The notes below the pieces were generated by a model that had not been told where the DNA came from, did not search any database, and was given only the letters and a program-made list of their open reading frames with translations. The position numbers were made by a program, and so were the translations under genes. Below are positions 22,808 through 29,422 of a stretch of DNA of 32,192 nt, one piece after another. Positions within the stretch are counted from its first letter, which is position 1; each line of letters begins with the position of its first letter. The stretch covers positions 1 to 32,192 of the forward strand of contig JBBPYA010000331.1 in NCBI GenBank assembly GCA_038200385.1. Reading direction: 5' to 3'. The DNA is from JBBPYA01 sp038200385 (lineage in GTDB: Bacteria > Actinomycetota > Actinomycetes > Mycobacteriales > Geodermatophilaceae).

Positions 22808-22915
22808 GTCCTCCCGGTTGGCTAAGTCCTCCCGGTTGGCTAAGTCCTCCCGGTTGGCTAAGTCCTCCCGGTCGGCTAAGTCCTCCCGGTCGGTTGAGTC
22901 CTCCCGGTGTGCTGA
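22790..22915 (+). repeat. 18-bp tandem repeat made of the cdsA 3' end (7 units), each with a stop codon
   Basis: The cdsA terminus itself (22790-22807, TTCCTCCCGGTCGGCTAA) and six more 18-base units follow head to tail: three identical GTCCTCCCGGTTGGCTAA, one with GTC for GTT, one ending GGTTGA, one ending GTGTGCTGA. A partial unit may follow at 22916. In the cdsA frame every full unit reads (V/F)LPV(G/C)-stop. Divergence grows away from the gene. On the minus strand it falls beyond the DUF952 stop. Confidence 0.95.
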
Positions 22916-22934
22916 GTCCGAGCACCGCCGAGGC

Positions 22935-23300
22935 TCAGTCCAGCGTCGGTGGCAGCCCGGTCGGCGCGTGGAAGATCCCGTCGTCGTCCGGCCGGTACGC
23001 CACGACGGCCCGCACCGCCGGCACCGGCAGCGATCCGTACAGGTGCGGGAACTGCATCCCGGCCGGATCGGGCGGATCACCGGACTCCCACCGCAGCTCG
23101 GCGTCGAGCCGCGTGCGGTCCACGCACAGCAGCACGATGTCGCGACGCCCGGCGAACAGCGCATTCGCCGGCAGGCTCACCTGCTCCGCGGTGGACAGGT
23201 GCAGGAAACCCTGCTCGTGCAGCGAGCCGGCGGCGTACCGGCCGGTCCGCCGGGTGCGTTCCCACTCCGTCGCGGTCGTCATGTGCAGCAGCCAGGTCAC
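22935..23300 (-). CDS. DUF952 family protein (121 aa)
   Basis: A small cytosolic protein of the DUF952 family, a beta-grasp-like fold possibly related to ADP-ribosyl-transferases or glutathione-S-transferase-like folds; the function is not established. Family features are GSLHEQGFLHLSTAEQV near residues 28-44, LLCVDRTRLDAELRWES, and FPHLYGSLPVPAV. The start GTG 23300 overlaps the stop of the methyltransferase gene by GTGA, so it is translated as the second gene of a minus-strand pair. The protein ends in FHAPTGLPPTLD. Beyond its stop lies the cdsA-end repeat; the gene converges on cdsA. Confidence 0.88.
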   Translation of the reverse strand: MTWLLHMTTATEWERTRRTGRYAAGSLHEQGFLHLSTAEQVSLPANALFAGRRDIVLLCVDRTRLDAELRWESGDPPDPAGMQFPHLYGSLPVPAVRAVVAYRPDDDGIFHAPTGLPPTLD

Positions 23301-23959
23301 CGGCCCATGGTTTCCTCCCCGGTGGGTACGACCGCGTGCTGCCGGATCCACGCGTGCATCGCGAGGCCCGCGCCCACCCCCGCGTTGACCGACCGGGTCG
23401 AGCCGAACTGCGCGATCGAGCACACCGTCTGCGCGGCGGCCCGGGCCGCCTCGGACAGACCGGGGCCCTCCTGACCGAACACGAGCAGGCACCGTCGCGG
23501 CAGCACGACGTACTCCAGGGGTTGCGAACCCGGCAGGTTGTCGACGCCGAGCAGGGGCAGCCCGGCCTCGGCGGCCCACCGGACCAGCGCCGCGACGTCC
23601 TCGTGATGGCGCACGTGCTGGTACCGGTCGGTGACCATCGCCCCGCGCCGGTTCCACCGCCGCCGCCCGACGATGTGCACCTCGCGGGCCAGGAATGCGT
23701 TGGCAGTCCGCACCACGGTCCCGATGTTCAGATCGTGCTGCCAGTTCTCGATCGCGACGTGGAAGTCGTGCCGCCGCCGGTCCAGGTCGGCGACGACCGC
23801 TTCCTGGCTCCAGTACCGGTAGCGGTCCACGACGTTGCGGCGGTCCCCGTCCCGCAACAACTCCGGGTCCAGCCGAGGATCCGCGGGCCAGGGCAGCGGG
23901 TGCGGTCCCACCCCGACCGGGTCCGGTCCGCCCGTGGCCGGTTCCGCGCCCGTCGTCAC
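23297..23959 (-). CDS. SpoU/TrmH family RNA methyltransferase (220 aa)
   Basis: Probably a 2'-O-ribose methyltransferase of tRNA or rRNA using S-adenosylmethionine through a trefoil knot. Three SPOUT motifs are visible: NIGTVVRTANAFLAREVHIV (motif 1, with Asn and Arg of the active site), LVFGQEGPGLS (motif 2), and SIAQFGSTRSVNAGVGAGLA (motif 3). An N-terminal ~65-residue region rich in Pro and Asp precedes them (RLDPELLRDGDRRNVVDRYRYW). The RNA target is not predictable. GTG 23959 is chosen because TAGCCT lies 8 bases upstream as a -10 for a leaderless mRNA, while an extension further upstream has no homology and would run into rlmN. It is divergent from rlmN. Confidence 0.9.
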   Translation of the reverse strand: MTTGAEPATGGPDPVGVGPHPLPWPADPRLDPELLRDGDRRNVVDRYRYWSQEAVVADLDRRRHDFHVAIENWQHDLNIGTVVRTANAFLAREVHIVGRRRWNRRGAMVTDRYQHVRHHEDVAALVRWAAEAGLPLLGVDNLPGSQPLEYVVLPRRCLLVFGQEGPGLSEAARAAAQTVCSIAQFGSTRSVNAGVGAGLAMHAWIRQHAVVPTGEETMGR

Positions 23960-23967
23960 GATCGGGC

Positions 23968-23973
23968 AGGCTA
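23968..23973 (-). promoter_or_regulatory. Candidate -10 element (TAGCCT) for the SpoU methyltransferase gene
   Basis: On the minus strand TAGCCT ends 8 bases before GTG 23959, fitting TANNNT. No ribosome binding site separates them, so the transcript is likely leaderless. Confidence 0.4.
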
Positions 23974-24003
23974 CTCGCCGGGGCGTGGGAGACTGGTGCG
24001 CCG

Positions 24004-25119
24004 ATGACCGACACCCGCGCCAGCCTTCCGCTGGTATTCGACGCCCCGCGCCGGGCCCGGCCGCCACGGCACCTGGCCGACTTGGATCCCGCGCAGCGGC
24101 GGGCCGCCGTGACCGAACTGGGACACCCGGGTTTCCGCGCGACCCAGCTGTCACGGCACTACTTCGGCCGGCTCGAGGACGACATCGCGCAGATGACCGA
24201 CGTCCCTTCCGCCGCCCGGGAGACGTTGGCCGGCGCCCTGCTTCCCGCGCTGCTCGAGGTGGTCCGGCACATCGACTGCGACGGCGGCCGCACCCGAAAG
24301 ACGCTGTGGCGGGCCGCCGACGGGACCCTCGTCGAGAGCGTGCTGATGCGCTACCCCGGCCGGGTCACGATGTGCGTGTCGAGCCAGGCCGGCTGCGGGA
24401 TGGCCTGCCCGTTCTGCGCCACCGGGCAGGGCGGGCTGACCCGCAACCTGTCTACGGCCGAGATCGTCGAGCAGGTCGTCGCCGGAGCGCGGCAGCTCGC
24501 CGGCGGGCAGCTGGCCGGGGGCCCCGGCCGGGTCAGCAACGTCGTGTTCATGGGGATGGGCGAGCCGCTGGCCAACTACACCAGGGTGCTGGCCGCCCTC
24601 CGCCGCTTGACCGACCCGGTCCCGGACGGGCTGGGGCTGTCCCAACGGTCGGTGACCGTGTCCACCGTCGGGTTGGTACCGGCCATCCGTCGGCTGACCG
24701 CGGAGCGGCTCGCGGTGACGCTGGCCGTCAGCCTGCACGCCCCCGACGACGAGCTGCGCGACACCCTGGTCCCGGTCAACACGCGGTGGAAGGTCGCCGA
24801 GGTACTCGACGCGGCCTGGGAGTACGCCGCCACGACCGGGCGCCGGGTGTCCATCGAGTACGCCATGATCCGCGACGTCAACGACCAGGCCTGGCGGGCC
24901 GACCTGCTCGGGCGGCTGCTGCGCGACCGGCTCAGCCACGTCAACCTGATCCCGCTGAACCCCACCCCCGGCAGCGCATGGGACGCCAGCGATCCGGCGG
25001 TGCAGCAGGAGTTCGTCGACCGGCTGCGGGCCGCGGGCGTGGCCACCACCGTGCGCGACACCCGGGGCCGGGAGATTGCCGGGGCCTGCGGCCAGCTCGC
25101 CGCCGCGCCGCCCGGCTGA
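24004..25119 (+). CDS. rlmN: Dual-specificity 23S rRNA/tRNA adenine C2-methyltransferase RlmN (371 aa)
   Basis: Radical SAM enzyme that methylates C2 of A2503 in 23S rRNA and A37 in some tRNAs. The cluster motif is CGMACPFC (Cys131, Cys135, Cys138). The two cysteines of the ping-pong mechanism are likely Cys124 (TMCVSSQAG) and Cys362 (GACGQLA). Other family parts are FRATQLSRHYFGRLEDDI, VESVLMRYPGRVTMC, VVFMGMGEPLANY, VTLAVSLHAPDDELRD, IEYAMIRDVND and VNLIPLNPTPGS. Length is usual. ATG 24004 fits the family start. It converges on DUF2631 with 68 bases between stops. Confidence 0.97.
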   Translation: MTDTRASLPLVFDAPRRARPPRHLADLDPAQRRAAVTELGHPGFRATQLSRHYFGRLEDDIAQMTDVPSAARETLAGALLPALLEVVRHIDCDGGRTRKTLWRAADGTLVESVLMRYPGRVTMCVSSQAGCGMACPFCATGQGGLTRNLSTAEIVEQVVAGARQLAGGQLAGGPGRVSNVVFMGMGEPLANYTRVLAALRRLTDPVPDGLGLSQRSVTVSTVGLVPAIRRLTAERLAVTLAVSLHAPDDELRDTLVPVNTRWKVAEVLDAAWEYAATTGRRVSIEYAMIRDVNDQAWRADLLGRLLRDRLSHVNLIPLNPTPGSAWDASDPAVQQEFVDRLRAAGVATTVRDTRGREIAGACGQLAAAPPG

Positions 25120-25187
25120 GCCCAGCTGCCGAGCGCGTGCGGGCATTGGTCGAGCTGTGCGGCGGCTGACCGCCCGGCGGCGAGAAC

Positions 25188-25484
25188 TCAGCCGCGCCAG
25201 GAGTTCTTGCGCCTGATCCGCATCCCGGTGAGCATCGCGGCCATCACGGCAGCGAACCCGATCAGGTACAGGGTGGAGGTGCCGCCGCGGTTGTTGCCGA
25301 AGATCAATAGCAGCATCAGGATCGTGCACACCACGCCGACGACCGGCGTACTGGTCTTCCACTGGTGGTGCCAGCCCCAGTCCTCGGGCTGCTCGTGCTC
25401 CACCGGCTGCTCGCCGCCGGGCACGAGGTCTCTGGACCCCGAGTGCTCACCCGGACCGATCTCCCGCCGCGAGTGGGTGGACAC
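25188..25484 (-). CDS. DUF2631 membrane protein (98 aa)
   Basis: A small actinobacterial membrane protein usually found near dxr or rlmN. The cytosolic part is polar and His/Glu-rich, with the family signature EDWGWHHQWK (about residues 37-46). Two membrane helices follow: VVGVVCTILMLLLIFG and TLYLIGFAAVMAAML, with a short NNRGGTS loop and a basic C-terminus (RIRRKNSWRG). Function unknown. GTG 25484 is chosen for GGAGG 4 bases upstream on the minus strand; the frame upstream of it has no family match. The 76 bases to 25561 look like its promoter region. Confidence 0.9.
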   Translation of the reverse strand: MSTHSRREIGPGEHSGSRDLVPGGEQPVEHEQPEDWGWHHQWKTSTPVVGVVCTILMLLLIFGNNRGGTSTLYLIGFAAVMAAMLTGMRIRRKNSWRG

Positions 25485-25560
25485 GCTGCCTCCTCTACTG
25501 CGCTCGGCTGACCTCAGCAGGGTATCCGGCGCGGCGTTGCCGCGCGTACCGGCGGGCGGC

Positions 25561-25860
25561 TCAGCCGGACCCGAATTCCGGGCGCCAGGTGAGTCCGAAT
25601 GACCGGGCACGTTCGGCCAGCAGCTCGTCGAACATCGGCTCGACGTCGGACAGCGCGAAGCACAGGTGACCGAACACCTCGAGCGAGATCAAGCCGTAGC
25701 TGCGGGTCCCGCAGTCCAGGTACATCGACAGCGCCCCGAGCGGCAGCGTCAGTCCGTTGTCCGCGGCCCAGCCCGCCAGCTGCCTGCGCAGCCGGGGATC
25801 GAGCTCGGCGTCGGGCTCAGCGGTGCCGACGAGGACGCCCGAGCCAAACAGCTCGATCGG
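25561..25860 (-). pseudogene. TetR-family regulator remnant, C-terminal domain only
   Basis: The minus-strand frame ending at TGA 25561-25563 reads LFGSGVLVGTAEPDAELD, then LRRQLAGWAADNGL, SYGLISLEVFGHLCFALSD, VEPMFDELLAERAR and a terminal FGSG. This is the ligand-binding half of TetR regulators with the WHG-type C-terminal domain (GLISLEVFGHL is characteristic). The N-terminal helix-turn-helix half is missing: upstream the DNA turns into an MMPL transporter remnant on the other strand, around 25846-25880. I found no start codon or ribosome binding site that would make a short functional gene. It is likely the regulator of the adjacent lost transporter. Confidence 0.65.
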
Positions 25861-26315
25861 ATCCGCGCCATGCCCGGGGTCCAGGACGCGCAGGTGACCG
25901 GTGCTGCCGGGGACACCGCCGCGGTGGCGGTGTCATTGAGCGGGGACCCCATCGGCGCGCCCCACGGCAGGCCGTGGGGGACCTGCGTGAGCTAGCGACA
26001 CCCTGCCGTGGATGGCCCTGATCGTTGCTGGCGTGACGTTCGTACTGCTGTTCCTCGCCTTCGGCTCGGTGGTGCTGCCGGTCAAGGCGATCGTCATGAA
26101 CGCTGATCGGGGTGGCGATGGTCATCGCGATCCTGGTCGACGCCACAATGGTCCGGACGATTCTCGTGCCGGCGACGATGCGCCTGCTCGGCCGGGCCAA
26201 CTGGTGGGCGCCGGCGCCGATGCGACGGTTCTACTTGCGCTACGGCCTGCGCGAGGGGGACCCGGTCGTCCCCGACGACCGCCATCGGCACCGGGCGGCG
26301 CTGAGTTCGGCCTGA
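25846..26315 (+). pseudogene. MMPL/RND-type membrane transporter remnant
   Basis: Three pieces of one MMPL-family transporter appear in order but in different frames. (1) About 25846-25960: QLDRIRAMPGVQDAQVTG, part of the extracytoplasmic domain. (2) About 25997-26101: DTLPWMALIVAGVTFVLLFL then AFGSVVLPVKAIVMN, a membrane helix with the typical P-x-K-A loop. (3) About 26102-26315: LIGVAMVIAILVDATMVRTI then LVPATMRLLGRANWW, the last helices. The helices that normally lie between pieces 2 and 3 are deleted, with a frame change at about 26101, and the front of the gene is gone. MMPL proteins export lipids or drugs; this one cannot work. Confidence 0.75.
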
Positions 26316-26322
26316 GCCGCAC

Positions 26323-26751
26323 TCAGTCCGGGTAGAGCACCCGCACCGACGGTCCGGGCTGGTGGCGCAGCGCGGCGGCCGGCCCGGCCGTCACCGCGTC
26401 GGCGATCCGCCGGGGCTGGTAGGGGTTCATCTGCTCGGGCAGTTCGGCCGGGTCGAACCACCCGACCCGCACCGCCTCGGCGCTCGGGGTGGGCTCGCCG
26501 GCCAGGACCACGCAGGCGAACACGAGCACCGGGTCGCCGTCGGGGGAGCGGTCGTACACGCCGGTCGGCCGCTCGACCTCGACGTCGAGGCCGACCTCCT
26601 CGCGGGTCTCCCGTACGGCGGCGTCCCAGGGCGTCTCGCCGGGCTCGACCGATCCGCCCGGCAGGTTCCAGATCGGGGGACGGGCCCGCAGCCCGAGCAG
26701 CACCCGGCCCTGCCCGTCCCGGATGACCGCGTTGACGCCGAGCCGCACCAC
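26323..26751 (-). CDS. NUDIX hydrolase (142 aa)
   Basis: A small NUDIX protein with a complete box (GGSVEPGET and RETREEVGL, about residues 31-54) preceded by the usual VNAVIRDGQGRVLLGLR strand and followed by FACVVLAGEPTPS and VGWFDPAELPEQMNPY. It acts on an unknown nucleoside-diphosphate-linked substrate. The start is unsure: GTG 26751 (used here) begins just before the domain and gives a usual length, while TTG 26793 or ATG 26826 would place the start in or over the beginning of the divergent dxr gene. It converges on the MMPL remnant with 7 bases between. Confidence 0.85.
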   Translation of the reverse strand: MVRLGVNAVIRDGQGRVLLGLRARPPIWNLPGGSVEPGETPWDAAVRETREEVGLDVEVERPTGVYDRSPDGDPVLVFACVVLAGEPTPSAEAVRVGWFDPAELPEQMNPYQPRRIADAVTAGPAAALRHQPGPSVRVLYPD

Positions 26752-26788
26752 GTCGGCAGCCTGCCACGCCGTCCCGCCGCCGGTGCGG

Positions 26789-26794
26789 GACAAT
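26789..26794 (+). promoter_or_regulatory. Candidate -10 element (GACAAT) for dxr
   Basis: GACAAT matches four of six -10 bases and ends 6 bases before the dxr GTG at 26801, consistent with a leaderless transcript. There is no Shine-Dalgarno sequence in the gap. Confidence 0.35.
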
Positions 26795-26800
26795 CCAGCG

Positions 26801-28063
26801 GTGACCAGCAGTGCGCTCCGCGACATCGTCCTGCTGGGTTCGACGGGCTCGATCGGCGTCCAGGCCCTGGAGGTGGCGCGGGCGGCCCCGGAGCGGTTCC
26901 GGATCGTCGGGATCGCCGGCGGCGGCGGCAACGTCGAGCTACTGGCCCGGCAGGCGCTGGAGCTGGGTGTCCAGGCGGTCGCCGTCGCCCGGGCAACCGT
27001 GGCCCAGGACCTGCAGCTGGCCTTCTACGCCGCCGCCAGCGAGCGCGGGTACACCGCCGGACAGTTCGCCGTACCGAGGATCCTGGCCGGCCCGGACGCG
27101 GCCGCGGAACTGGCCGGCTGGCCGTGCGACGTGGTACTCAACGGCATCACCGGCTCGATCGGCCTGGCCCCCACGCTGGCCGCGCTCGACGCCGGTCGGA
27201 CCGTCGCGCTGGCGAACAAGGAGAGCCTGATCGTCGGCGGACCGCTCGTCCTGGACCGCGCGAAGCCGGGCCAGCTCGTGCCGGTCGACTCCGAGCACTC
27301 GGCCGTGGCGCAGTGCCTGCGAGCCGGCCGCGCCCAGGAGGTCCGCCGGCTGGTCCTGACCGCGAGCGGCGGGCCCTTCCGTGGCCGCACCCGGGCCGAG
27401 CTCGCCGGGGTGACCGTCGAGCAGGCGATGGCGCACCCGACCTGGGCCATGGGACCGGTCATCACGATCAACAGCGCCACCCTGGTGAACAAGGGCCTGG
27501 AGGTGATCGAGGCGCACCTGCTGTTCGGTCTCCGGTACGACGCCATCCACGTCGTGGTGCACCCGCAGTCGGTGGTCCACTCGATGGTGGAGTTCGTCGA
27601 CGGCTCGACCGTGGCGCAGGCCAGCCCGCCGGACATGCGGCTGCCGATCGCACTCGCCATGGGCTGGCCGGACCGGGTACCCGGCGCGGCGGCCGCCGTC
27701 GACTGGTCCGTGGCCGGCCGCTGGGACTTCGAGCCGCTGGACGTCGAGGCATTCCCGTCGGTGTCGCTGGCTCGGGACGTGGGCCGGGCCGGCGGGTGCC
27801 TGCCGGCGATCTTCAACGCCGCCAACGAGGAGGCGGTCGCGGCGTTCCTGGCCGGCCACCTGTCGTTCACCGGCATCGTGGATGTGGTGCGTACCGTGGT
27901 GGATGCTGCGGTCGACGTCGGCGAGCACGGCGCGCCGCAGACCGTCGCCGACGTCCTGGCCGCCGAGAATTGGGCACGGGGCAGGGCGGTGGACGCCGTC
28001 ACCGGACGCCGTCCAGCGACGGAACGTCCCGCCGTACGACGTGAGGAGCGCACCGGCGCATGA
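26801..28063 (+). CDS. dxr: 1-deoxy-D-xylulose 5-phosphate reductoisomerase (420 aa)
   Basis: Second enzyme of the MEP isoprenoid pathway; converts DXP to MEP with NADPH. The N-terminal Rossmann domain has GSTGSIGVQALEV, then NGITGSIGLAPTLAAL and ALANKESLIVGGPLV. The catalytic metal site is in PVDSEHSAVAQCL with later Glu residues. TASGGPFRG, HPTWAMGPVITINSATLVNK, GLEVIEAHLLFG, VHPQSVVHSMVEF and NAANEEAVAAFL follow in order. Length is slightly above usual. GTG 26801 is the family start. The stop overlaps the rseP ATG (ATGATGA region), so dxr, rseP and ispG form one operon, giving two MEP enzymes flanking a membrane protease, as in mycobacteria. Confidence 0.97.
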   Translation: MTSSALRDIVLLGSTGSIGVQALEVARAAPERFRIVGIAGGGGNVELLARQALELGVQAVAVARATVAQDLQLAFYAAASERGYTAGQFAVPRILAGPDAAAELAGWPCDVVLNGITGSIGLAPTLAALDAGRTVALANKESLIVGGPLVLDRAKPGQLVPVDSEHSAVAQCLRAGRAQEVRRLVLTASGGPFRGRTRAELAGVTVEQAMAHPTWAMGPVITINSATLVNKGLEVIEAHLLFGLRYDAIHVVVHPQSVVHSMVEFVDGSTVAQASPPDMRLPIALAMGWPDRVPGAAAAVDWSVAGRWDFEPLDVEAFPSVSLARDVGRAGGCLPAIFNAANEEAVAAFLAGHLSFTGIVDVVRTVVDAAVDVGEHGAPQTVADVLAAENWARGRAVDAVTGRRPATERPAVRREERTGA

Positions 28064-29412
28064 TGACCGCGGTCGGCGTGGTGCTGTTCGTCCTCGGGCT
28101 CGCGTTCTCGATCTGGTTCCACGAGCTCGGGCACTTCGTCTGGGCCCGCCGCTTCGGGATGCGCGTCACCCAGTTCATGGTCGGGTTCGGCCCGACCGTG
28201 TGGTCCCGGCGGATCGGCGAGACCGAGCACGGCGTCAAACTGGTCCCGCTCGGCGGTTACATCCGGATCGTCGGGATGATGCCGCCGGGCGAGGATGACC
28301 TGGCCGGCCGCAAGCTCGGCCGGCTGCGCAAGCTCGTGGAGGAGGTCCGCGGCGCCTCGCTGCTGGACATCCGCCCCGGGGACGGGGACCGGGTCTTCTA
28401 CCGCAAGCCGTGGTGGCAGCGGATCATCGTGATGTCGGCGGGACCGGCCCACAACCTCGCGTTCGCCTTTGTCCTCTTCACCGTGATCCTGGTCGGCTTC
28501 GGTATCCCCACGCCGAGCCGGACCGTCGACTCGGTCAGCGACTGCGTGCTGCCGGCCACGGCGTCCCCGGACGCCAGCTGCTCGACCCCGGTGACGAGCA
28601 AGGGTGCGCTGTGCGAGGCCGGACCCGGCTGTGCCCTTCCGATCGGCAGCCCGGCCAAGCAGGCCGGCTTCCGGGCCGGGGACGAGATCCTCGCCGTCGA
28701 CGGCCGGCCCCTGTCGGACTGGACGGCGGTCCAGACCGTGATCCGCGACCACCCGAACACCCGATTGTCGGTCACGGTGCTCCGCGACGGCCGCGACACG
28801 ACCCTCACGGTCACCCCGCTGCCCAACCAGGTGTACACGAGCAACGATCCGCAGAACACCGAGATCCGCACTGTCGGTTTTCTCGGGCTGCGTCCGACGA
28901 CGCCCTACGTGCCGCAGTCGATCAGCACCGTGCCCGGCCAGGTCGGCGGCTTCATCGCGACCGCGGCGGATCGGCTGATCGGGATCCCGCAGCGAGTCCC
29001 GCAGCTGTTCGGGGCCGCATTCCTGGGCCAGCAGCGCGACGTCAACGGGCCGATCGGCATCGTCGGGGTCGGCCGGATCTCCGGGGAGGTCTTCGGGCTG
29101 CCGGCGGCCTCCGCGCCGGTCCAGGAAAAGATCATCTTCTTCCTCGGACTGCTGGCCAGCCTGAACATGGTGCTGTTCCTGTTCAACCTGGTTCCGCTGT
29201 ACCCGCTCGACGGCGGGCACGTCGCCGGCGCGCTCTGGGAGAAGGGCCGGGCGGTGGTGGCGCGGGTGCGCAACAGGCCCGATCCCGGGCCGTTCGACAC
29301 CGCCCGGCTGATGCCGGTGGCCTACGTCGTGGCGAGCCTGTTCATCGTGCTGTCCGGCCTGCTGCTGGTGGCCGACATCGTCAACCCGATCACCCTCGCC
29401 CAGCTGCAATGA
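28060..29412 (+). CDS. rseP: Site-2 protease, RseP/Rip1-like intramembrane metallopeptidase (450 aa)
   Basis: Cuts transmembrane segments of anti-sigma factors and other membrane proteins. The zinc motif HELGH (His21, Glu22, His25) is in the first helix; the third ligand is Asp384 in YPLDGGH of a late helix. One PDZ domain lies at about 200-265 (GSPAKQAGFRAGDEILAVDG, then LSVTVLRDGRDTTLTV). Before it is a loop with several Cys (DCVLPATA, SCSTP, LCEAGPGC), which could form disulphides outside the membrane. The last helix (VASLFIVLSGLLLVAD) ends near the C-terminus. ATG 28060 overlaps the dxr stop; GAGGAG is about 12 bases upstream. It is the homologue of mycobacterial Rip1 by context and layout. 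Confidence 0.95.
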   Translation: MMTAVGVVLFVLGLAFSIWFHELGHFVWARRFGMRVTQFMVGFGPTVWSRRIGETEHGVKLVPLGGYIRIVGMMPPGEDDLAGRKLGRLRKLVEEVRGASLLDIRPGDGDRVFYRKPWWQRIIVMSAGPAHNLAFAFVLFTVILVGFGIPTPSRTVDSVSDCVLPATASPDASCSTPVTSKGALCEAGPGCALPIGSPAKQAGFRAGDEILAVDGRPLSDWTAVQTVIRDHPNTRLSVTVLRDGRDTTLTVTPLPNQVYTSNDPQNTEIRTVGFLGLRPTTPYVPQSISTVPGQVGGFIATAADRLIGIPQRVPQLFGAAFLGQQRDVNGPIGIVGVGRISGEVFGLPAASAPVQEKIIFFLGLLASLNMVLFLFNLVPLYPLDGGHVAGALWEKGRAVVARVRNRPDPGPFDTARLMPVAYVVASLFIVLSGLLLVADIVNPITLAQLQ

Positions 29413-29422
29413 CGGGACGTCC

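Noticed and set aside
22790..22915. CRISPR-like array
   Set aside because: Units are directly adjacent 18-mers without spacers and derive from the cdsA end; no cas genes nearby.
20447..23164. 905-residue open frame on the minus strand opposite pyrH, frr and cdsA
   Set aside because: Shadow frame; the opposite strand encodes full-length conserved proteins, and the part over the cdsA-end tract is only repeat translation.
25666..25995. 109-residue plus-strand gene over the TetR remnant
   Set aside because: Its first half is the antisense of the TetR fragment and only the second half resembles MMPL; treated as part of the transporter remnant.
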